6,619 nt of DNA, taken from contig CALGFL010000194.1 in assembly GCA_937881145.1 (NCBI GenBank), forward strand, positions 1 to 6,619, read 5' to 3'. The notes beneath the pieces were generated by a model that was not told the DNA's origin, made no database searches, and worked only from the letters and a program-made list of their open reading frames with translations. This stretch comes from an uncultured Bordetella sp. GTDB taxonomy: Bacteria > Pseudomonadota > Gammaproteobacteria > Burkholderiales > Burkholderiaceae_B. The position numbers were made by a program, and so were the translations under genes. This document shows positions 1 to 6,072 of the stretch, in pieces (within the stretch, counting starts at the first letter, position 1; each line of letters opens with the position of its first letter).

Positions 1-1
1 G

Positions 2-100
2 CTGCTCGCGCCGCTGGTCATGCTGCTGGCGATGTACGGCATCTATCACTTCACCGTCTGGCGGCTGGTCATGAGCCTCCTGCCGCAAATACATATATGA
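2..100 (+). CDS. tssL: C-terminal end of TssL/DotU-type T6SS inner-membrane protein (partial)
   Basis: Only the last 32 codons are present; the gene begins upstream of the window. The visible end is a hydrophobic segment (LLAPLVMLLAMYGIYHF) followed by TVWRLVMSLLPQIHI and a TGA stop at 98-100. TssL/DotU proteins have a cytoplasmic helical domain followed by one C-terminal transmembrane helix, and they bind TssM in the inner-membrane complex that anchors the T6SS baseplate. A chain ending just after a membrane helix and directly before tssM fits the form of TssL without a fused OmpA-like peptidoglycan-binding domain. The stop overlaps the tssM start as ATGA, which suggests translational coupling. 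The fragment is too short to prove the family, so the name rests mainly on tssL-tssM gene order. Confidence 0.75.
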   Translation: MLAPLVMLLAMYGIYHFTVWRLVMSLLPQIHI

Positions 101-3100
101 AAGTACTAGGCAAGGTTCTGCTGTGGCTTCTGGCGCTCGCCATCCTGGGCGTGCTGTGCTGGGGGCTGGCCTTGTATCTGGAATGGCCGTTGTGGTTCGC
201 CGTGGCGCTGTTCGCTGGTTGTATCGGCCTCTACCTCCTGATCAAATTTCTGCGGCGCCTCTACATCGTGCGGCGCTCGCGCAGCAAACTGGCCCGGCTC
301 GGCGCGCCCCTGGAGACCGCCGCGCAGATAACGCCGGCATCCACGCTTGCCCGCAAGTGGAAAGCCGCCGTCGCCACGTTGCGCAAGTCCAGCCTCAAGC
401 GCCTGGGCGATCCGCTGTACGTGCTGCCCTGGTATATCGTGATCGGCCGCTCGGGCACCGGCAAGACCACCGCGCTCACGCGCGCCCGGCTTACCTCGCC
501 CATCCAGAAGGTGGACCAGTCCGCGGCGATCGAGCAGACCGCCAACGTCGACTGGTGGTATTTCGATCAGGCGGTCGTCATCGACAGCGCCGGCCGCTAC
601 GTGGACGCGCAGGATCTCGAACAAGATCGCCGCGAATGGGAACTGAGCCTGGACCTGCTGGCGCGCTACCGGCCGCGCGAAGGGGTGGACGGCCTGGTGC
701 TGGCCATTGCCGCCGATCGCCTGATCGCGGCCGACACCGATGCGCTGATCGAGGAAGGCCGTGTCATCCGCACGCGCATCGAGCAGCTGATCCAGATGTT
801 CGGCAAGCGCTTTCCGATCTATGTGCTGGTCACCAAGTGCGATCAGATCTATGGCCTGGAAGCCTGGGCGCGCGAGTTGCCGGGCAATGCGCTGGAACAG
901 GCCATGGGCTTTCTGTCGGACGAGATTTCGGCCGACGCGGCGTCGGGCAAGGGCGGCGAGATCGCCTTCCTCGATCGCGCCTTCGCCAGCATCGATGCCC
1001 GCCTGCAGAAATTGCGCATTGCCATGATCGCGCGCAGCGCGGCGGTGGCGCCCGAGCTGCTGCTGTTTCCCAATGAGCTCGAGCGTTTGCGCCCAAGGCT
1101 GGAAGTCTTCGTCCATGCCTGCCTGGCTGACAACCCCTATCTGGAACGCCCCTTCCTGCGTGGGCTCTTCCTGAGCAGCGGCCAGCAGGAGGGCGGCGCC
1201 ATTTCCACCGTGCTCGACAGCGCGCTGCCGCCCGTGCCGCCGCACCCCAGCGCCCGCGCGGGTTTGTTCCTGCATGATTTCTTCGGTCGCGTGCTGCCGC
1301 AGGATCGCCATAGTTCCCGCCCGGCCGAGCTCGTCAATCACTGGCGCCGGGTCACGCAGTATTTTGGCGTGACGGCCTGGTGGCTGATCACCGCGGCGCT
1401 GGGCATTTTGCTCACGCTGGCTTTCATCGACAACATCGACACGCTCAAACTGCTGCGCGCAAACCATCCCTACGACGTCGCGCTGACCGGCAAACTGGAT
1501 CAGGACGTGCCCACGCTCACGAACGAGCGCGACGTCCTGGCCGAGGTCATGCATCGCGACGCAGGCTGGATCGCGCAGTGGATGGTGTTCACGACCCACG
1601 TCGACGGACTCGAAAAACGCCTCAAGCAACACTATGTCGAGAAGTACCGCAGCGCCGTTCTGCCCGCGGTGCTGCGCAACCAGCAGGATGACCTCGACCG
1701 CGTTCAGGCCAGCGACCCCAACGATGAAGAGCCTTTCCTGCTGCGCAACCTGGTCCGCTCGATCAACCTGGACGTTGCGCGACAGCACGGCGCCGGGCTC
1801 GATGCGCTGCAGGCCATGCCGCAGCGCCAGCGCACCGCGCGCTATACGGCGCCCTTTTATCAAAAATTGAATCAGCTTGCCCTCGCGCATCTGGCCTGGA
1901 GCGATGCCAACGATCCCTTCCTGGCCACGCGCGTGCACGCCGACCAGGTGCTGCTCGAGCGCGAGGCCTACGCCAATCCGCAGATGACCTGGGTCATCGG
2001 TCTGGTGCCCGACAAGGGCGGACCGGTGTCGCCGGTCTATGCCTCGGATTTCTGGAACACCCGTGCGCTCGGCGCCGCGCAGACCCCCATGCCCATGGTG
2101 CCCGCCGCCTATACCCGCGCGGGACGCCGGACGATCGACGCCTTCCTGGGCGAAATGGACAAGAGCGTGGACGACCACGCCAAGTTCGCGCGGTTTCGCG
2201 ACGCCTTCGACACCTGGTACCGCGAGCAGCGCATCCTGGCGTGGCAGAACTTCATCGGCAACTTCGCCGACACGGAAACCCTGCTGGCGGGCGAGCCCGA
2301 CTGGCGCGTCACCCTGGGGGGCATTACCGGCGGGCGCAGCCCCTATTACCGCGTGCTGGATCGGCTCAACCGCGAGTTTGCCGACGAGCCCGCGGCCGGT
2401 CTGCCCGACTGGATATTGCTCGCGCGCGACTTCGAGCGCCTGCGCAAACAGGCCCTGCTGGATTCGTCCAAGGCGGCCAAGGTCGTCGGCGCCATCGACT
2501 CGGTGGGAGGCCAGGCGATCAAGGACACGCTGGGCATCTCGGCGCAGGCCGGCAGCCAGGATCTGAGCAACAACCTGGCGGCCGCCCAGGCGCTGGGCGA
2601 GTATTTCAGCCAGGTCAACCAGATCGCCACCGAGGCGGTCGGCGGTACCGGCAAGGCTTATCAGATCGCATCGGATTTCCACCGCTACTCGGTCGATCCG
2701 GCCGTCAAGACTTCGTCCGTCTATACCGCCTTGAGCGGGCTGGCCAAGGTGCGCCAGTTCGTCGGCCACACCGAGGCGGCCGACGAACCGGTCTGGAACC
2801 TGATCGGCGGGCCCCTGCACTTCGCGCTGAGCTACGTCGAGCAGCAGGCGTCCTGCGAAGTGCAGAAGGACTGGCAGGGCAAGGTGCTGTTCCCCCTGCA
2901 GACCGTGCCCGACCAGGCGGCGCAGCTGAACCAGCTCTATGGCGAGAAGGGCAGCGTGTGGGCTTTCGCCGACGGCGTCGTCAAGCCCTTCATCGAGCGC
3001 GACGGCAAGAGCTTCCATGTGGTGCAGACGCTGGGCTACAGCGTGCCGTTTACCGCCGATTTCCTGCCCACGCTCAACAATGCCGTGGATCAGCGCGTGG

Positions 3101-3975
3101 GCCAGCTGGTCGACCAGCAGCGCGAGGACGCGAAGAAGCAGGCCGCCAAACTGCAGGCCGAGCAGCAGCAGCTCCTGGCGCAGCAGGCCAAGACCAAGCT
3201 CGACCAGACGATGGCCGGCATCAAGCCGCAGGCCGATCAGCTCAAGGCTCAGGTCGTGCAGGTCACGGTGTCCGGGCAGCCCACCGACGTCAATCCGGGG
3301 GCGCTGTCCAAGCCCTACGCCACGGCGTTGACGGTGCAGTGCGCCGCGGGCGCGCAGCGGCTGGACAACTACAACTTCCCGGTCAGCGTCAGCTTCCCGT
3401 GGTCGGCCGGCCAATGCGGCGAGGTCAGCCTGCAGATCAAGATCGACTCGCTGGTGCTTTCCAAGCGCTATCCCGGTCCGCTGGGCCTGGCGCATTTCTT
3501 CCAGGATTTCCACAACGGCGCGCATCGTTTCGACGCGTCCGATTTTCCCGAGGCCAAGAGCAAGTTGCAGGCGCTCAAGGTGACGCAGCTGTCCGTGCAC
3601 TACAACTTCGACGGCCAGGACAGCGTGATCGCCATCGGGCAAAACCTCGACAGCCTGGATCAATTGCAGCAGGCGACGCAGGACGCGCAGCAGCAGCTGC
3701 AGGACGCGGACTTCAAGCGGGCGCAGCAGGCGATACAGGAAAAGATCGCCGCCGTGCAGATGCCGCCGCAGTCGCCCGCGGTCTCCGTCTCGCTGCCGCA
3801 GCAGATCGGGGTCTGCTGGGACCAGCAGGCGCAGTCCAGCAAGCCTGACGTAACCGCCACCATCCGCGAGCTGGTGACGCGTGCCGTCACGCTGCCGCCG
3901 GCGCCTGCGCCCGTGGCCAAGCCTGGCTCGGCGCCGCGCGCGCCGGCCCAGGCCGGCGCACCCGCGCAGCACTAA
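97..3975 (+). CDS. tssM: TssM (IcmF family), T6SS inner-membrane/periplasmic complex protein
   Basis: TssM spans the inner membrane, binds TssL in the membrane and the TssJ lipoprotein in the periplasm, and forms the channel through which the T6SS tail passes. Its 1292 residues are within or slightly above the usual family length. Two membrane helices lie at about 5-27 and 31-53, and a third at about 425-444 (VTAWWLITAALGILLTLAFI). Between them is a cytoplasmic P-loop NTPase domain with Walker A GRSGTGKTT (117-125), a Walker B/G3-like DSAGRY (163-168) and a G4-like TKCD (246-249). The family signature NPYLERPFLRGLF (346-358) and SSGQQEG (360-366) follows. The region after 445 is periplasmic, with Gln/Ala-rich predicted coiled coils at about 997-1052 and 1185-1220, an IcmF C-terminal-type beta region around 1090-1180 (GPLGLAHFF at 1127), and a 27-residue Pro/Ala-rich tail (1266-1292). 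The ATG lies inside the ATGA overlap with tssL and has no clear Shine-Dalgarno, so coupled translation is likely. All NTPase motifs look intact, so this is not one of the degenerate-P-loop versions. Confidence 0.96.
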   Translation: MKVLGKVLLWLLALAILGVLCWGLALYLEWPLWFAVALFAGCIGLYLLIKFLRRLYIVRRSRSKLARLGAPLETAAQITPASTLARKWKAAVATLRKSSLKRLGDPLYVLPWYIVIGRSGTGKTTALTRARLTSPIQKVDQSAAIEQTANVDWWYFDQAVVIDSAGRYVDAQDLEQDRREWELSLDLLARYRPREGVDGLVLAIAADRLIAADTDALIEEGRVIRTRIEQLIQMFGKRFPIYVLVTKCDQIYGLEAWARELPGNALEQAMGFLSDEISADAASGKGGEIAFLDRAFASIDARLQKLRIAMIARSAAVAPELLLFPNELERLRPRLEVFVHACLADNPYLERPFLRGLFLSSGQQEGGAISTVLDSALPPVPPHPSARAGLFLHDFFGRVLPQDRHSSRPAELVNHWRRVTQYFGVTAWWLITAALGILLTLAFIDNIDTLKLLRANHPYDVALTGKLDQDVPTLTNERDVLAEVMHRDAGWIAQWMVFTTHVDGLEKRLKQHYVEKYRSAVLPAVLRNQQDDLDRVQASDPNDEEPFLLRNLVRSINLDVARQHGAGLDALQAMPQRQRTARYTAPFYQKLNQLALAHLAWSDANDPFLATRVHADQVLLEREAYANPQMTWVIGLVPDKGGPVSPVYASDFWNTRALGAAQTPMPMVPAAYTRAGRRTIDAFLGEMDKSVDDHAKFARFRDAFDTWYREQRILAWQNFIGNFADTETLLAGEPDWRVTLGGITGGRSPYYRVLDRLNREFADEPAAGLPDWILLARDFERLRKQALLDSSKAAKVVGAIDSVGGQAIKDTLGISAQAGSQDLSNNLAAAQALGEYFSQVNQIATEAVGGTGKAYQIASDFHRYSVDPAVKTSSVYTALSGLAKVRQFVGHTEAADEPVWNLIGGPLHFALSYVEQQASCEVQKDWQGKVLFPLQTVPDQAAQLNQLYGEKGSVWAFADGVVKPFIERDGKSFHVVQTLGYSVPFTADFLPTLNNAVDQRVGQLVDQQREDAKKQAAKLQAEQQQLLAQQAKTKLDQTMAGIKPQADQLKAQVVQVTVSGQPTDVNPGALSKPYATALTVQCAAGAQRLDNYNFPVSVSFPWSAGQCGEVSLQIKIDSLVLSKRYPGPLGLAHFFQDFHNGAHRFDASDFPEAKSKLQALKVTQLSVHYNFDGQDSVIAIGQNLDSLDQLQQATQDAQQQLQDADFKRAQQAIQEKIAAVQMPPQSPAVSVSLPQQIGVCWDQQAQSSKPDVTATIRELVTRAVTLPPAPAPVAKPGSAPRAPAQAGAPAQH
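3940..3959. repeat. Perfect 9-bp inverted repeat at the 3' end of tssM
   Basis: GCGCCGGCC (3940-3948) and GGCCGGCGC (3951-3959) are exact reverse complements separated by 2 nt. In RNA this could form an 8-bp G/C stem with a 4-nt loop. It ends 13 nt before the tssM stop and 20 nt before the GTG of the next gene. There is no T-run after it, so it does not look like an intrinsic terminator. It falls in the low-complexity Pro/Ala-coding tail of tssM, so codon composition could explain it; a role in damping translation or stabilising the mRNA between the two genes is only possible. Confidence 0.5.
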
Positions 3976-3979
3976 GCCT

Positions 3980-4825
3980 GTGAACGCCGCCCGCCGCTCC
4001 TTCGTTTCGTCTTCGAGACCGGGCGCGGCGCAGCGGGCGGTGCTATTGGCGGTCGCGTTGGCGCTGGGCACGGTCGATTCGACCGCGGCGTGGGCTGCCC
4101 CCCCCGTCAAGACCGAAGGGCAGGTCGTGCCGGTCCAGTACGTCTATGCCAGCGTGAGCAACACCCCCACCGTCAGCAAGCAGTGCTGGCAGACGCTGAT
4201 GCCGCAACGCGACGTACTGCTGGCCCAGCACAACGCCAAGCCTTTCCTGCTGCGCAACTGGTCGGCGATATTGGGCGCCGCCCTGGGTGGGCTGGGCGGC
4301 CTGTGGCTGCTGCACAATCTGGTGAGCGCCGCCGCTTTCAAGATATGGGCCTTGCCCGTCATGCTGGGCAGCGGCCTGGCCGGCTACCAGACCGGGCCCG
4401 GCGGGCCGCTCGGCGCGGCGGCGGGCGGCTTCCTGCTCTACAACACGGGTCTGGATGTGGGCAAATGGGTGGGCCTGGGCAACAAGACCAAGCACCTGGA
4501 TCTGGGGCCGCGCAACTGGCAGCCTACGCTGATCGGTGGCCTGATCGGCGCGGCGGGCGGCATTGCCCTGTGGAATGCCATCTTTCCGCCCGACGTGCCA
4601 TCGGCCCTGGTGGACGACCCCAACGGCGTCATCGAGGCGCAAACTTTCCTGCAGCAAAAAGAGTGCGGTCTGGTGCGCGTGGAAACGCCCACGGCATCGG
4701 GCTATCGCGTGGGCTACCGCTTCAAGGGCGAAGACCACGAAGTGGCGCTCCCCTACGATCCCGGCGAGGCCTTGCGGCTGGATGCGCAAGGCAACGTCGT
4801 GGGCAAGGCGAGCCTGTCTTATTGA
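3980..4825 (+). CDS. Exported glycine-zipper-like envelope protein, possible T6SS accessory
   Basis: I do not recognise this as a named T6SS component. With the GTG at 3980 it is 281 aa. It begins with a signal-peptide-like region: Arg5/Arg6/Arg19, a hydrophobic core VLLAVALALG (21-30), and AWAA (37-40) as a likely signal peptidase I site. No lipobox cysteine is present. The mature part has one Cys near the start (69), then Gly/Ala-rich hydrophobic segments at about 96-116, 117-135, 140-158 and 183-202. These contain GxxxG-type spacing such as GAALGGLGG (99-107) and GGLIGAAGG (186-194). A soluble tail from about 205 holds a second Cys (229) and GYRVGYRFKG...LPYDPG (241-262). The order of an N-terminal Cys region, Gly zipper, Cys and V-x-Y-x-Y/F-x-G...PYDPG resembles proteins of the glycine-zipper 2TM / 17 kDa antigen group; this match is from memory. 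The GTG lies 4 nt after the tssM stop with no Shine-Dalgarno, so reinitiation is likely. An in-frame GTG at 3881 would start inside tssM and add a basic extension that spoils the signal peptide. Function is inferred: an envelope protein made together with TssL-TssM. Confidence 0.82.
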   Translation: MNAARRSFVSSSRPGAAQRAVLLAVALALGTVDSTAAWAAPPVKTEGQVVPVQYVYASVSNTPTVSKQCWQTLMPQRDVLLAQHNAKPFLLRNWSAILGAALGGLGGLWLLHNLVSAAAFKIWALPVMLGSGLAGYQTGPGGPLGAAAGGFLLYNTGLDVGKWVGLGNKTKHLDLGPRNWQPTLIGGLIGAAGGIALWNAIFPPDVPSALVDDPNGVIEAQTFLQQKECGLVRVETPTASGYRVGYRFKGEDHEVALPYDPGEALRLDAQGNVVGKASLSY

Positions 4826-4858
4826 CCGGGCAGCGCGCCGCCGCCGATCTGTGCAGGG
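4826..4858. other. Convergent intergenic gap, no recognisable terminator
   Basis: These 33 bp separate the stop of the glycine-zipper-like gene (TGA 4823-4825) from the stop of the TIR-like gene (TAG, minus strand 4861-4859). I see no convincing stem-loop followed by a T-run on either strand. Transcripts from both sides may run into each other, or termination may be Rho-dependent. Confidence 0.5.
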
Positions 4859-5650
4859 CTACGACAAGCGCAGCACCGTGGCCTCGGCCTCGCCGTCTTC
4901 GGAATAAGGCAGGAACAGCACGGCCTGCGGGCTACCCGCCACGCGCGCATAGTAGGAGTCGGTCGCGCTCACCTCGTTGCGCACGGCCCAGGCAGTGAAT
5001 TCGAGCCCGCCCGCTTGCAGTTTCATGCCTTCCTGCGCAAACTCCAGCACGGTCTTCTCGGGCAGGCCGCCCTGCGGGCCGACCGCCTGGAAGTTGATCT
5101 CGGCGCCTTCGCCCGCGACACCGAACACCACGCCGTGCCATGTGCCGATGCCCGAACCCGAATTGGCGCGCGGGCCCAGTTCGAACCATTGGCCCAGGCG
5201 CTCGTCGCCCGCCACGCTGAAGCGATAGTCGGGCGCGGCGCCCTTGGCCGGCATATTGGCCTTGGCCACGATCTTGGCCGGCCATGAGGCTTCCTGCTCC
5301 AACAGCATCGTCGCCGGTAAAAAAGCGGGCGGCAGGTCGGCAGCGGACGCGTCGTTCCACAGTACGACGATGGGAAAGCCGTAGCCGCGCGCTTCGCGCA
5401 GCGCCGCCGCCATCAGCGACAAGGCATAGCGCACGCTGGGCTTTGTCGCCGCGTCGCTATCGGCCAGCACCAGCCACACATCGGCCCGGGCTTCCAGGAG
5501 AGAATCGAAGGCCGCGCGCCACGCCATTTTCTCGTTGTCGTCGATCCAGAAATGCCCCTTCGGCTCCAGGCCGTAGCCTTTCAATACTTGCGAAACCGCA
5601 GCCACGCGCGGCTCGTTCTTGCTCAGGGCGCTGATCCATACTGTTTTCAT
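4859..5650 (-). CDS. Uncharacterised T6SS-associated protein with TIR/flavodoxin-like N-terminal half
   Basis: This 263-aa protein belongs to no named family I can recall. It has no signal peptide or membrane segment, so it is probably cytosolic or secreted through the T6SS. The N-terminal half (1-100) alternates strands and helices like a TIR-type fold: strand KTVWISAL (2-9), helix at about 12-26, GHFWIDD (32-38), helix at about 40-53, strand ADVWLVLAD (56-64), helix at about 70-87, strand FPIVVLWND (92-100). A conserved-looking catalytic Glu of enzymatic TIR domains is not evident: the matching stretch reads SVRYALSLM (72-80). A linker (about 101-140) leads to a beta-rich C-terminal half (about 141-263) with WFELGP, GTWHGVVFGVAG and LEFTAWAV segments. 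The ATG at 5650 has GAGG (5660-5657) 6 nt upstream. The gene lies 13 nt after the DUF4150 PAAR-like gene in the same operon. That placement suits an effector, an adaptor/chaperone for spike cargo, or an immunity protein; the sequence does not decide which. Confidence 0.88.
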   Translation of the reverse strand: MKTVWISALSKNEPRVAAVSQVLKGYGLEPKGHFWIDDNEKMAWRAAFDSLLEARADVWLVLADSDAATKPSVRYALSLMAAALREARGYGFPIVVLWNDASAADLPPAFLPATMLLEQEASWPAKIVAKANMPAKGAAPDYRFSVAGDERLGQWFELGPRANSGSGIGTWHGVVFGVAGEGAEINFQAVGPQGGLPEKTVLEFAQEGMKLQAGGLEFTAWAVRNEVSATDSYYARVAGSPQAVLFLPYSEDGEAEATVLRLS

Positions 5651-5656
5651 CGTCGA

Positions 5657-5660
5657 CCTC
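5657..5660 (-). promoter_or_regulatory. Ribosome binding site of the TIR-like gene
   Basis: Minus-strand GAGG lies 6 nt before the ATG at 5650, within the 13-nt gap after the DUF4150 stop (5666-5664). It supports this ATG as the start of the 263-aa protein and a shared transcript with the DUF4150 gene. Confidence 0.6.
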
Positions 5661-5663
5661 GAC

Positions 5664-6059
5664 TCAACTCAGAACCATGACAATGGGTTGGCTCGGCGCC
5701 GAGATAAAGCCCGGAGCGTTGTCTTCGTTCTGCATGGTGGGAGCGCTCAGACGCACCGCCGCGATGCCTTCGAGCATCACCGCGAAGCTGCCCAGAATGG
5801 GTCTGCACGGCCCCATGATCTGGCCGCTCGCCACGCCGCCGGACAGGCCGGCTTCGTCGCCGTTGCTCAGCGGTATCTCCGAGTCCAGGAACAAGGCCGG
5901 CATGCCGACGATGAACACCACCATGGTGGTCGGATCGGCCATCATGGGCATCGCGATGTTGGGAAACGGCGTGGGAATGGGCGGCGCGGGCGGCGCGGGC
6001 ACCAGGCACGTGTCGGGAAACCCCATGCACATGCCGCCTTCCATTGTGGTTGCGAACAT
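5664..6059 (-). CDS. DUF4150 PAAR-like T6SS spike-tip protein
   Basis: A complete 131-aa protein of the DUF4150 (Tox-PAAR-like) family, which is thought to cap the VgrG spike and carry effectors. Visible family features are GFPDTCLVPAPP (13-24) running into a Pro-rich stretch up to PFPNIA (31-36), then NGDEAGLSGGVASGQIMGP (66-84), and a C-terminal SAPTMQNEDNAPG (105-117). Cys11, Cys18 and Cys85 are candidate metal ligands. PAAR proteins coordinate zinc at the tip, though this subfamily uses different ligands and I cannot verify which. The chain ends soon after the core (PIVMVLS), so no toxin domain is fused; any cargo must be encoded separately. The chosen ATG has a strong ribosome binding site (GAGGAG) overlapping the stop of the DUF3540 gene. 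In-frame codons further upstream lie inside that gene and do not look like protein of this family. Confidence 0.92.
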   Translation of the reverse strand: MFATTMEGGMCMGFPDTCLVPAPPAPPIPTPFPNIAMPMMADPTTMVVFIVGMPALFLDSEIPLSNGDEAGLSGGVASGQIMGPCRPILGSFAVMLEGIAAVRLSAPTMQNEDNAPGFISAPSQPIVMVLS

Positions 6060-6066
6060 GGTTCGT

Positions 6067-6072
6067 CTCCTC
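6067..6072 (-). promoter_or_regulatory. Ribosome binding site of the DUF4150 gene
   Basis: On the minus strand the junction reads TGAGGAGACGAACCATG. GAGGAG sits 7 nt before the ATG at 6059 and shares bases with the TGA stop of the DUF3540 gene (6073-6071). This fixes the DUF4150 start and indicates that the two genes are translated from one transcript, with termination next to initiation. Confidence 0.75.

Noticed and set aside
2241..3848. A plus-strand open frame of 535 codons inside tssM in another frame
   Set aside because: Arg/Gly/Ala-rich shadow of tssM with no recognisable motif; composition is explained by the codon bias of the real gene.
3874..3890. Small inverted repeat GTGACG-N5-CGTCAC near the tssM end, considered as a hairpin or regulator site
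   Set aside because: Only 6 bp, inside coding sequence, with no T-run or associated start; expected by chance in GC-rich DNA.
106..4110. A minus-strand open frame of 1334 codons lying opposite almost all of tssM
   Set aside because: Its translation is Arg/Gly/Leu/His-rich with no domain or membrane pattern, while the plus strand encodes a clear TssM. Long antisense open frames are common in GC-rich genes with G/C third positions.
4043..4789. A minus-strand open frame of 248 codons opposite the glycine-zipper-like gene
   Set aside because: The plus-strand reading has a signal peptide, Gly-rich helices and a conserved-looking C-terminal motif; the antisense product has none and looks like a shadow.
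5917..5930. 14-bp perfect palindrome ACCACCATGGTGGT
   Set aside because: It lies within the DUF4150 coding sequence at Thr-Thr-Met-Val-Val codons and has no second copy or promoter context that I can see; probably chance.
5968..5999. Short direct repeats of GGCGGCGCGG-type sequence
   Set aside because: They encode the Pro-rich stretch of the DUF4150 protein (PAPPAPP) and are explained by that protein motif.
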